Of a DNA stretch of 8,540 nucleotides, positions 1-6,503 are shown in pieces; the first letter of the stretch is position 1; each line of letters opens with the position of its first letter. The position numbers and the translations under genes were made by a program. The DNA lies in contig CAIWHI010000042.1 of assembly GCA_903912435.1 (NCBI GenBank), positions 1 to 8,540 of the forward strand. The letters are read 5' to 3'. Origin of the DNA: an uncultured Bacteroidota bacterium (lineage in GTDB: Bacteria > Bacteroidota > Bacteroidia > Chitinophagales > Chitinophagaceae). The notes under the pieces are model-generated. The model was not told the origin of the DNA. It worked only from the letters and a program-made list of their open reading frames with translations, and did no database searches.

Positions 1-24
1 AATTATTTCTGTAACAGGAATATA

Positions 25-61
25 CAAATAAGCCCCGGACATCCGGGGCTTATTTGTTTTT
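25..61 (+). terminator. Rho-independent terminator of an upstream gene outside the window
   Basis: A perfect 15-bp inverted repeat (25-39 against 42-56) with a GC-rich core (AGCCCCGGA / TCCGGGGCT) is followed directly by five T residues (57-61). This is the usual shape of an intrinsic terminator for plus-strand transcription, so a plus-strand gene probably ends at or just before the left edge. Stop codons at 12-14 and 29-31 lie in two different frames; either could end that gene, but too little sequence is present to choose. Confidence 0.85.
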
Positions 62-127
62 AGGTGTGTAGCGAATGGAACCAGCAAGCCATTGCAAGTA
101 ACATTATTGAAGAAAAATCTGATTGCC

Positions 128-316
128 ATTCGTCGGCCTCGCCCCGCCCTCGCCAAGGGCAGGGCTGTTGCATTCTCTGAAATAATGTCACCCTCTTAGG
201 GGTTTTGAGCTTTAAAAAGATCATTTTTCTATAATCATGTCATCCCTTAGGGATTTTTTAACCATATAAAAACAGAATGCAACAGGCTTAATCTCCAAGG
301 GGGGTGGCCGACGAAT
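128..316. repeat. Imperfect long inverted-repeat element, non-coding, possibly MITE-like
   Basis: Two outer arms are exact reverse complements over 11 bp (ATTCGTCGGCC at 128-138, GGCCGACGAAT at 306-316). Two inner arms are exact over 12 bp (CTGTTGCATTCT at 165-176, AGAATGCAACAG at 274-285). The stretches between outer and inner arms are GC-rich and diverged; the left one holds a hairpin of its own at 146-165 (GCCCT...AGGGC). The centre carries two related copies of a short motif, TGTCACCCTCTTAGGGG near 187-203 and TGTCATCCCTTAGGGA near 238-253. No open frame of note lies inside. The structure fits a dispersed non-autonomous repeat or a degraded transposon end pair. I believe similar motifs occur in other Bacteroidota intergenic regions, but I could not check this. 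No target-site duplication was identified. Confidence 0.55.
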
Positions 317-1061
317 CTTTCCTTATATTATTGATAAACGCCACAAAAAGTGCTGTCTGACTGCGGAAAGTGGTTCTGACCACAATTTTTCACCATCGGG
401 CTTTTGTTATTTACATTAGGGCTAGGTTTAATTCTAATTGGCTTTGAAAATTCTTTTGGGCTTGGGGAAGATGAATGTCGGATACAATACGGAGGATTTT
501 GTTGAGACGAGTGAACCTACGGAACACTCACGCCAGAGGGTAACATTTCCGCCCATCAAGGTACCTAGTGTGATGATCTGGGCTAATCGATTGAACCCTT
601 TCAGTGCACAATCGATTTTGATTTTCAATAATTTTTTATTTCCTATACCCGGTTTAATCAAGGGCTATACACATTTAATCCCAAAGGGTTATTAAAATCA
701 AGAAATATTCAATATCTTAGTAATTCTCTAAATTCCTAAGGTAATGACATTAGGCGATGCCTAGCAATTGTGGTTTTACTATTTGATTTCACGCTAGATT
801 TAGGTCAATCCTTTAATTCCTACAAATATTTCTAAAATAATATCCGAACGGATGAATTTCAACAGAAATTTCCTGCTTGAAATGCTTATAAAGGCAGGCT
901 CCTTCCTAAAAAAGTAAGTGAAAGTTAAATTTTTGTATAAAAACAGGAAAATATTTTTTAGAATACTCAAAAAAGATTATGAAATGCGAAAAATAATGGA
1001 GATATTTGATGATTACTACTAATTTTTGTTTACCCCTAATACTTTCTAATCGACATTCCGT
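317..1061. other. Long intergenic region without a convincing gene
   Basis: From 317 to 1061 I see no supported gene. A patch at about 434-695 is richer in GC than its flanks and is open on both strands: 85 codons on plus from a TTG at 438 (ATG at 471 possible) and 75 codons on minus. Neither product resembles a family I know, so it may be a remnant. Inside it, a perfect 9-bp inverted repeat (AATCGATTG at 585-593, CAATCGATT at 609-617) is separated by 15 bp. From about 700 to 1061 the sequence is A/T-rich and should hold the promoter of the gene at 1062. Several TTTG elements occur (for example 1005-1008), but none is paired with a properly spaced Bacteroidota -7 box (TAnnTTTG), so no promoter is called. 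Confidence 0.5.
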
Positions 1062-1580
1062 ATGAAAAGAATTTACAAGCTAATTGTGGCTTTAATTGTA
1101 ATTACGACCTATAATCAAGCATTTGCCCAAAGCATTTCGCCCTTCATCTTAAATGGTGCAGGAGGCTCGAAACAGATAGGTTCAATCATTTATGATTACT
1201 CGGTAGGTGAGATGACAATGGTTAGTACATTTTACGGCAGTAATGTTACATTAACCCAGGGCTTGTTGCAAAATAATGTTTCGGTACCGGTAGGAGTAGT
1301 AAATATGGAATTTGCCCAAAACATAGTAGTATATCCCAACCCGGCAAGTTCAGTAGTAAATATTAAATTCAATTCGCCAAAAAACGGAAATCTGGTTTAC
1401 AAGTTGTTAGATATGACCGGCAAAACGCTAATATCAAAAGGTGTAGAGGTTAATAATAGTATAATGAGTCAGGAAATAAATATAGACCCGCTAGCCGTAG
1501 CTACTTATATGCTCGAAATCACCTTCAGTACTGGTGGAGCCACTGAAACCAACACTTATAAAATTGACAAAATAAAATAA
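1062..1580 (+). CDS. Small secreted protein with T9SS type A sorting tail (cassette unit 1)
   Basis: This 172-aa protein starts with a signal peptide (residues 1-22, hydrophobic core, probable cleavage after AFA before Gln23). Residues about 24-72 form a short module with the motifs GGSKQIGS, YDYSVGEMT (44-52) and LTQGLLQ (64-70). This pattern resembles the 'LGE...LTQGF.QP' segment that I recall preceding sorting tails in many Bacteroidota surface proteins; its function is unknown. Residues about 89-172 match the T9SS type A C-terminal sorting domain (Por secretion tail): VYPNPASS at 90-97, then a Y.L.DMTGK segment. The very end (YKIDKIK) is less typical of that family. The protein is expected to cross the outer membrane by T9SS and be attached to the surface or released. 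The next gene starts 32 bp downstream, so they are probably co-transcribed. The ATG at 1062 is chosen because the signal peptide begins there. Confidence 0.9.
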   Translation: MKRIYKLIVALIVITTYNQAFAQSISPFILNGAGGSKQIGSIIYDYSVGEMTMVSTFYGSNVTLTQGLLQNNVSVPVGVVNMEFAQNIVVYPNPASSVVNIKFNSPKNGNLVYKLLDMTGKTLISKGVEVNNSIMSQEINIDPLAVATYMLEITFSTGGATETNTYKIDKIK

Positions 1581-1612
1581 TGTATTTCATTTAAAATCAC
1601 GATTATACTTTT

Positions 1613-3376
1613 ATGAAAAAACTAGCATTATCAATTGCCCTTTTGGCAGCTCTGGGAATTAATTCTCTGGCTCAGGTAAATACAGTTAATGGTATACCAA
1701 AAGCATTCAATTATCAGGGAGTAGCCCGCGATCTTTCAGGATTCCCTTTGGCGAACAAAACTATCTCACTTAGATTGTCCTATCTACAAGGCGTATCGGG
1801 TGGAACAACTCTTTTTGTTGAGAAGTTTACGGTAACAACAAATACGTTTGGACTTTATAATGTAGCTGCCTTAACAGGTACACCAGATGGTGTAGGAAGT
1901 GCAGATAATGTAGTGAGTAACCTGGGAGTAGATGATGTTTATATTCAGGTAGAGGTTGATCCATCAGGGGCATCTTCATACACCACAGTTGGCAGGTCGC
2001 AATTATTAAGTGTGCCCTTTGCATTGCATGCAGCAAATGGCCCTGCAGGTTCACCAGGCCCAATGGGCCCTGCAGGTCCGGCAGGCCCTACAGGTGCAAC
2101 TGGTACTACTGGCCCTATAGGGCCGGCGGGTCCTATAGGACCGGCGGGTCCGGCAGGTGCTATAGGGGCAACCGGACCTACAGGCCCGGCAGGCGCTACT
2201 GGCTCAGCAGGTCCGGCAGGCCCTACCGGTGCGACAGGAGCTACTGGTGCTACAGGCCCGGCTGGTGCAACTGGCCCAGCGGGTCCTACAGGTCCGGCAG
2301 GCCCTCCGGGAGCCGGAGACAACTGGGGTACACAGGTGGCAGTTACTGATGCAACCCTTGCTGGCACAGGTATTACTGGTACGCCGCTTAAAATTGCACA
2401 ACAAGGCGCTACTATTGGCCAGGTATTATCATGGAATGGAACTTCTTGGACCCCAAGTGTGGGCGGTGGTGGCCTTGCAGGTAGCCCAAGCCATATTGTA
2501 AGGTTTACGAGTGCCACCACAGGTGGTAATAGCAGCCTTATAGATTCTTCAAAAGGATTATTATATAACACTACCAATTACCTGGTTAATACTACGCCAC
2601 AAATTTCCAAGTTTCATTATAAAGCAACCAATGCCACCGGGCTTGCCTCAAACTGGTTTCACTTTGCCGGTGATGGCAACAGTTATAGTTTTATGACTTT
2701 ATCAGATTCCGGATCAGGCAACAGGGGTCTTATATTAGCCTCATCACAAGAACTAAATGCTATGGGTACTGTAGGTGGTTCTGGCAATGCCTTTCTGGAA
2801 GTATTTAATGCAGGCACCAATAAAACCTATTTTACCAATGGTGTTGGTACTGCTGCAACAATGGATATGACATTTGGAGATTTCACCATAGCCGGCTTGC
2901 TTGCTAAAGGAGGAGGCTCATTCAAAATAGACCATCCACTTGATCCTGATAATAAATACCTGTACCATAGCTTTGTGGAAAGCCCTGACATGATGAATAT
3001 CTACAATGGAAATATTACTACTGATGCTAGTGGTGTAGCTAGTGTAGTAATGCCTGACTATTTTGAAGCTTTGAATAAAGACTTCCGCTACCAGCTTACA
3101 GTAATTGGCTCATTTGCCCAGGCGATGGTATCTGAAGAAATCAGTGGTAACAAATTCCAAATTAAAACCAGCATACCCAATGTAAAGGTGAGCTGGCAGG
3201 TAACCGGAGTTCGTCATGATGTATTTGCAAACGACCGCCGTATAGTGGCAGAAGTAGAAAAAGAAGCCAATAACAAAGGCAAATACCTGTATCCAAAAGG
3301 ATTTGGACAACCAGCATCTAAGGGTATAGATGTTAAAGAAGCACAAATAATTAAAGCTAAGGCTGATCAGAAATAA
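1613..3376 (+). CDS. Secreted collagen-like (Gly-X-Y) fibre protein (cassette unit 1)
   Basis: This 587-aa protein starts with a signal peptide (1-21, ending NSLAQ). Residues about 24-142 form the N-terminal domain typical of Bacteroidota collagen-like proteins (AFNYQGVARD, later VDDVYIQVEVD and SQLLSVPFAL). Residues 143-232 are 30 uninterrupted Gly-X-Y triplets, mainly GPA, GPT, GAT and GPI, with no charged residue. A linker follows (DNWGTQV from 236, then PLKIAQQGA and GQVLSWNG). The centre, about 287-436, is Gly/Ser/Thr/Asn-rich and of no family I recognise. From 437 comes a conserved C-terminal domain beginning FKIDHPLDPDNKYLYHSFVE and containing FRYQLTVIG and VSWQVTGVRHD. I know this tail from many bacterial collagen-like and fibre-like proteins, function unproven. 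There is no T9SS sorting tail and no S74 peptidase. Its likely role is a trimeric surface or extracellular fibre, which is inference. The gene ends 14 bp before a strong terminator. Confidence 0.92.
   Translation: MKKLALSIALLAALGINSLAQVNTVNGIPKAFNYQGVARDLSGFPLANKTISLRLSYLQGVSGGTTLFVEKFTVTTNTFGLYNVAALTGTPDGVGSADNVVSNLGVDDVYIQVEVDPSGASSYTTVGRSQLLSVPFALHAANGPAGSPGPMGPAGPAGPTGATGTTGPIGPAGPIGPAGPAGAIGATGPTGPAGATGSAGPAGPTGATGATGATGPAGATGPAGPTGPAGPPGAGDNWGTQVAVTDATLAGTGITGTPLKIAQQGATIGQVLSWNGTSWTPSVGGGGLAGSPSHIVRFTSATTGGNSSLIDSSKGLLYNTTNYLVNTTPQISKFHYKATNATGLASNWFHFAGDGNSYSFMTLSDSGSGNRGLILASSQELNAMGTVGGSGNAFLEVFNAGTNKTYFTNGVGTAATMDMTFGDFTIAGLLAKGGGSFKIDHPLDPDNKYLYHSFVESPDMMNIYNGNITTDASGVASVVMPDYFEALNKDFRYQLTVIGSFAQAMVSEEISGNKFQIKTSIPNVKVSWQVTGVRHDVFANDRRIVAEVEKEANNKGKYLYPKGFGQPASKGIDVKEAQIIKAKADQK
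2039..2308 (+). repeat. Gly-X-Y collagen repeat tract, 30 triplets
   Basis: These bases encode 30 consecutive Gly-X-Y triplets as a degenerate 9-bp pattern of the type GGN-CCN-GCN. Codons vary (GGT, GGC, GGA, GGG), so DNA identity between units is moderate. X is mostly Pro or Ala, and Y mostly Ala, Thr or Ile. A run of three GAT triplets occupies triplets 22-24. The tract has no Lys, Arg, Asp or Glu, so any triple helix could not rely on charge pairing. Thr in the Y position recalls the glycosylated collagen region of Bacillus BclA, but glycosylation here is only a possibility. Confidence 0.93.
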
Positions 3377-3390
3377 TTAAGATTTTTTAT

Positions 3391-3439
3391 AAAAAGACCG
3401 GGTTTTACCAAAGAAATTTTGGATAAACCCGGTCTTTTT
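3391..3439 (+). terminator. Strong intrinsic terminator ending cassette unit 1
   Basis: A perfect 15-bp stem (3391-3405 AAAAAGACCGGGTTT against 3425-3439) is extended after a 2x2 internal loop by a second 5-bp stem (CCAAA 3408-3412, TTTGG 3418-3422). The descending arm ends in five T residues. The A run on the ascending arm makes it potentially bidirectional. It starts 14 bp after the stop codon at 3376 and separates unit 1 from unit 2, so the two cassettes probably form separate transcription units. Confidence 0.93.
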
Positions 3440-3474
3440 ATTTGGCTCAGAAAATCGAGATAATACATTGATTG

Positions 3475-3486
3475 CTATCCGGATAG
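3475..3486. other. Perfect 12-bp palindrome upstream of unit 2
   Basis: CTATCCGGATAG is a perfect palindrome in the 225-bp spacer between the unit 1 terminator and the unit 2 start, followed by a related TCTGGATAC. It could be an operator for the second cassette, but it lies about 180 bp before the start codon and a 12-bp palindrome can occur by chance. No equivalent was found upstream of unit 1. The rest of the spacer is A/T-rich, with a TTTG at 3612-3615 but no convincing -7 box; nothing else is called there. Confidence 0.2.
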
Positions 3487-3664
3487 TAGTCTGGATACTT
3501 AAAATGCATCACCATTCTTTTAACTTCAGGTTAATAGAAAAAAGAAATTCATTGCCACCCAGCCAAATATTTCTTTATAAAGTTTATAAAATTTACCGGA
3601 AAAGACGGATATTTGGTGTTAAAAGGCTCGTAATCTGAGTCAATAGCAATAAATATTCTTAATA

Positions 3665-4183
3665 ATGAACAAGGCTTTAATACTGTTTGCAGGGCTTTTA
3701 TCCCTGGCGGGTTTTGAGAATACACAGGCCCAAAGCATTGCCCCTTTCACACTAAATGCTACCGGAGGTTCAAAACAAATTGGTTCTATCATCTACGATT
3801 ATTCTGTAGGCGAAATGACTTTGGTTAACACATTTTACGGCAGTAATGTAACGGTGACCCAAGGTCTTTTGCAGAATGATGTATCGGTACCTGTGAGTGT
3901 AAGCACGGCAATGTTCTCCCAAAACCTGCAGGTCTATCCTAATCCTGCCAGTTCTATTGTCAATATCAAATTAAATTCCCCTAAGGCTGGTACATTAAGC
4001 TACAGGCTTATGGACATGACGGGAAAGATATTAATGACCCATTCGGCTGAGGTGAATAGCAATACATTGGTGCAAGAGTTGAATATTGAACCATTTGCAA
4101 TGGCTACTTATGTGCTTGAAGTAAACTTCACGGGTGCAGACATTAATGAAACAACCAATTACAAACTGGAGAAAATAAAGTAA
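3665..4183 (+). CDS. Small secreted protein with T9SS type A sorting tail (cassette unit 2)
   Basis: This is a 172-aa paralogue of the gene at 1062 and aligns with it without a gap. The signal peptide covers residues 1-22 (probable cleavage after TQA before Gln23) and is the least conserved part. Residues 24-77 (GGSKQIGS, YDYSVGEMT, TFYGSNVTVTQGLLQ) are about 86% identical to the unit 1 copy. The sorting tail (VYPNPASS at 90-97, YRLMDMTGK, ending YKLEKIK) is about 57% identical. Secretion by T9SS and surface attachment or release is expected from the tail; the job of the conserved module is unknown. It has its own upstream spacer after the unit 1 terminator and precedes its large partner by 32 bp, so it is probably the first gene of a two-gene transcript. 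Confidence 0.9.
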   Translation: MNKALILFAGLLSLAGFENTQAQSIAPFTLNATGGSKQIGSIIYDYSVGEMTLVNTFYGSNVTVTQGLLQNDVSVPVSVSTAMFSQNLQVYPNPASSIVNIKLNSPKAGTLSYRLMDMTGKILMTHSAEVNSNTLVQELNIEPFAMATYVLEVNFTGADINETTNYKLEKIK

Positions 4184-4215
4184 AAACATCATCACAAATA
4201 CTGAATATATTTTTT

Positions 4216-6309
4216 ATGAAAAAAGTAGTACTATCAATTGCACTTTTGGCATCGCTTGGAATAACCTCCATGGCGCAGATTGGCACGAAGAATGGTGCAC
4301 CCAAGGCATTTAATTATCAGGGAGTAGCCCGAGATTTATCAGGTTTCCCATTAGCTAACAAAACAATATCCTTACGATTAAGTTACCTTCAGGGTATTGC
4401 CGGTGGTACTACCCTGTATGTTGAAACCTTTTCAGTTACAACTAACACTTTCGGGTTATACAATGTTGCAGCATTAAATGGCACAGCAGCAGGAATAGGA
4501 AGTGCTGATAATGTTATCAACAATTTGGGAGTTGATGATGTATATATACAAGTAGAAGTAGACCCTGCTGGTGGTAGTGCCTATACTACATTGGGCCGTT
4601 CACAATTATTAAGCGTACCCTATTCATTATATTCAGCTAATGGCCCAATAGGTCCGGCTGGTCCGGTAGGACCTGCTGGCCCTACCGGTGCCACAGGAGT
4701 TGCAGGCCCGACAGGACCTGTTGGCCCAGTGGGACCAATAGGCCCGGCAGGACCAACAGGTGTTGCCGGACCAACTGGTCCTATTGGCCCGGCAGGTGCA
4801 ACCGGTCCGGCAGGTCCGGCGGGGCCTACTGGAGCAACAGGTGCTACCGGAGCTACTGGTCCGGCGGGTCCAACCGGCCCAATGGGTCCGGCAGGTACTG
4901 CTGACAACTGGGGTACACAAGTAGTAGTAACCGATGCTACTCTTGCTGGTAATGGTGTTACAGGTACCCCATTAAAAATTGCTCAACAGGGCGCAGTATC
5001 AGGTCAGGTTTTACAGTGGAGCGGCGCTTCATGGGTTCCGGGCACTGTAACAGGCACAGGTACAGTAACATCAATAGCTACATCTGCCCCACTAACTGGT
5101 GGTACAATTACATCATCAGGTACTATAGGATTGAGTACAGTAGGTATAGCAGGCACTTATGGTAGTGCAACCACAGTACCGGTTATTACTACAGATGCAT
5201 GGGGACGTGTAACGACGGTAACTACTGCTGCAATCTCTGGTGGCGGTGGTGGTATTACCAGTTCTGGTACTACTAATTATGTTCCTAAATTCACATCTTC
5301 AACCAATATTGGGAACTCAGCAATGTACCAGAATGGTACAAAGGTAGGCTTAGGGACAACTACTCCTACTGCTACATTTGATGTGGCTACATCGGATGAT
5401 ATGCTAGGTTCATTTGTAAGTAGTAGCACTACACTACCCTCAATTGCTGTTCTGCAAGGTGTTTATGCCGGCACAGATGCATCATTACCTAATAGCATTG
5501 GAGTATATGGTTCATCAACTCCAGATATTACCACGACTGCCGGATATGGTGTGGAAGGTGATGGTGGTGCAATAGGTGTTTTTGGTTATGCTAAATCTGA
5601 AGACCTTGCAAATGAAGTGCATGGCGTGGAAGGTGATGCTTATGGCGATGGCAATGCCTGTGTAGGGGTGTTGGGTGCTGCTTTTATGAATACTAGTGGT
5701 GTACTCTTTAATTATGGCGTTTACGGAACAACTGATGGTAGCGGACTATTGTCAGATTATGCAGGTGAGTTTAATGGTAATCTTGATTGTACTGGCGATT
5801 TTACCTGCGGTGGAACAAAATTCTTTAAAATGGATCACCCGACAGACCCTGCTAACAAATTCTTGTTTCATGCATGTGTAGAATCAGATGAGGCAATGAA
5901 TGTTTATTCAGGCAATATTACGACTGATGCAAGTGGAGTAGCAACTGTTAGTTTACCTGATTATTTCCAGGCATTAAATAAAGATTTCCGTTACCAGCTT
6001 ACTGTTATAGGTACTTTCGCCCAGGCAATAGTTGGCCAGAAAATACAGGACAATAAATTTACCATTAAAACTAGTGTACCTAATACTGAGGTGAGCTGGC
6101 AAGTGAGCGGCGTTCGTAATGACGAGTATGCTAAAGCTCATCCGTTTGCTACAGAAGTAAATAAGAAAGGTGCATTACAGGGTAAATATATCCATCCTGA
6201 ATTATATGGGAAACCAAAGGAAATGGGTATAGCCTATGTTAAACCTGCTGGTGATAAAAAAGCAGCGCAGCATAATGCACAAAAACCAAATGCTTCGAAG
6301 AAAAAATAA
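4216..6309 (+). CDS. Secreted collagen-like (Gly-X-Y) fibre protein (cassette unit 2)
   Basis: This is a 697-aa paralogue of the gene at 1613. It has a signal peptide (1-21, ending TSMAQ), the FNYQGVARD-type N-terminal domain (about 24-142, about 81% identical to unit 1) and an uncharged collagen region (143-229, 29 triplets counting the final GTA). The DNWGTQV...PLKIAQQGA...GQVLQW linker starts at 230. The middle differs from unit 1. Residues about 276-345 form a Gly/Thr/Ser module (GTVTSIATSAPLTGG, TTDAWGRVT) like those in phage tail-fibre and surface fibre proteins. Then come NYVPKFTSSTNIGNSAMYQ (354 on) and VGLGTTTPTATFDV (377 on), motifs common ahead of fibre C-termini, and a repetitive GVYG/GVEG/GVFG stretch (about 425-520). 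The C-terminal domain begins FFKMDHPTDPANKFLFH (536 on) and is shared with unit 1. The end is Lys-rich (ASKKK). There is no T9SS tail and no S74 peptidase. A surface fibre or adhesin role is inferred. Confidence 0.92.
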   Translation: MKKVVLSIALLASLGITSMAQIGTKNGAPKAFNYQGVARDLSGFPLANKTISLRLSYLQGIAGGTTLYVETFSVTTNTFGLYNVAALNGTAAGIGSADNVINNLGVDDVYIQVEVDPAGGSAYTTLGRSQLLSVPYSLYSANGPIGPAGPVGPAGPTGATGVAGPTGPVGPVGPIGPAGPTGVAGPTGPIGPAGATGPAGPAGPTGATGATGATGPAGPTGPMGPAGTADNWGTQVVVTDATLAGNGVTGTPLKIAQQGAVSGQVLQWSGASWVPGTVTGTGTVTSIATSAPLTGGTITSSGTIGLSTVGIAGTYGSATTVPVITTDAWGRVTTVTTAAISGGGGGITSSGTTNYVPKFTSSTNIGNSAMYQNGTKVGLGTTTPTATFDVATSDDMLGSFVSSSTTLPSIAVLQGVYAGTDASLPNSIGVYGSSTPDITTTAGYGVEGDGGAIGVFGYAKSEDLANEVHGVEGDAYGDGNACVGVLGAAFMNTSGVLFNYGVYGTTDGSGLLSDYAGEFNGNLDCTGDFTCGGTKFFKMDHPTDPANKFLFHACVESDEAMNVYSGNITTDASGVATVSLPDYFQALNKDFRYQLTVIGTFAQAIVGQKIQDNKFTIKTSVPNTEVSWQVSGVRNDEYAKAHPFATEVNKKGALQGKYIHPELYGKPKEMGIAYVKPAGDKKAAQHNAQKPNASKKK
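4642..4902 (+). repeat. Gly-X-Y collagen repeat tract, 29 triplets
   Basis: These bases encode 29 Gly-X-Y triplets beginning at residue 143, the same residue as in unit 1. Triplets 20-25 (GPA GPT GAT GAT GAT GPA) are identical to triplets 20-25 of unit 1 and in the same register. The copies differ by substitutions in the earlier triplets (more GPV and GVA here) and by two triplets near the end. The tract contains no charged residue. Confidence 0.93.
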
Positions 6310-6327
6310 TCTGTTTAATGTATTAAT

Positions 6328-6358
6328 AAAAAAGCCACCGGAATCCGGTGGCTTTTTT
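6328..6358 (+). terminator. Intrinsic terminator ending cassette unit 2, probably bidirectional
   Basis: The stem is GCCACCGG (6334-6341) against CCGGTGGC (6345-6352) with an AAT loop, flanked by A6 (6328-6333) and T6 (6353-6358). This is symmetrical, so it can stop transcripts from either side. It begins 18 bp after the stop codon at 6309. The minus-strand gene at 6659-7489 transcribes towards it, and no other clear terminator was seen for that gene, so it may serve both. Confidence 0.92.
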
Positions 6359-6450
6359 ATTTGATGTCGTTCAGACAACAAGTAGAAAATGAATTTTATA
6401 ATAGTTTGATGCTTGATAATTATTATCCTGCCTATAACATTCGTGGTAAT

Positions 6451-6503
6451 TTTGGCTAAAGCCAAATTTTCATTCTTCATATACCACGGCCTAAAGGCCG
6501 TGG
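6451..6503. repeat. Pair of REP-like palindromes
   Basis: Two hairpins sit 17 bp apart. The first is TTTGGC-TAAA-GCCAAA (6451-6466). The second is CCACGGCC-TAAA-GGCCGTGG (6484-6503). Both have a TAAA loop closed by a GGC/GCC-type stem. Paired palindromes with a shared loop look like REP/BIME elements mobilised by RAYT transposases, and I recall similar 'GGCTAAAGCC' intergenic elements in Bacteroidota genomes, unchecked. No transposase is in the window. The rest of this gene-free stretch (6359-6658) is A/T-rich and shows only a short inverted repeat, GTCAAT-A-ATTGAC (6534-6546). Confidence 0.55.

Larger units (their letters stand above)
1062..6309 (+). repeat. Tandem duplication of a two-gene cassette (units 1062-3376 and 3665-6309)
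   Basis: The window holds two successive copies of the same gene pair. In each, a 172-codon gene is followed after exactly 32 bp by a gene for a collagen-like protein, and then by an intrinsic terminator 14-18 bp past the stop. The two small proteins align without gaps, about 66% identical over residues 22-172 by hand count. The N-terminal domains of the large proteins align without gaps at about 81%, and in both the collagen region starts at residue 143. The 32-bp gaps themselves no longer resemble each other except for a T run before the ATG, so the duplication is not recent. Confidence 0.9.

Noticed and set aside
1005..1028. TTTG elements upstream of the first cassette as a Bacteroidota promoter
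   Set aside because: The spacing between TTTG (1005-1008) and the next TTTG-ending box (1028) is too short for the -33/-7 pattern, and the TA of the -7 box is missing at the right position.
2039..2308. Regular short repeats that could suggest a CRISPR array or minisatellite
   Set aside because: The 9-bp period matches codons of an unbroken Gly-X-Y protein region, and there are no unique spacers between constant repeats.
1945..2577. 210-codon minus-strand open frame over the unit 1 collagen tract, itself reading like Gly-Pro-Ala repeats
   Set aside because: The codon pattern GGN-CCN-GCN is nearly self-complementary, so the opposite strand also reads as Ala-Gly-Pro repeats. It is a by-product of the real gene, with no signal peptide or context of its own.
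4620..4920. Minus-strand open frames over the unit 2 collagen tract
   Set aside because: These have the same cause as in unit 1: repetitive GC-rich codons leave the opposite strand free of stops. The plus-strand gene explains the sequence fully.
5821..6309. Possible S74 intramolecular chaperone/peptidase at the C-terminus of the collagen-like proteins
   Set aside because: The VGLGTTTP motif often precedes an S74 domain, but the C-terminus here is the FK(I/M)DHP...VSWQV domain, and no S74 catalytic Ser-Lys segment was seen.
6202..6480. 92-codon minus-strand open frame across the unit 2 terminator
   Set aside because: It overlaps the 3' end of the real gene and runs through the terminator hairpin. 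The product is low-complexity with no recognisable domain.
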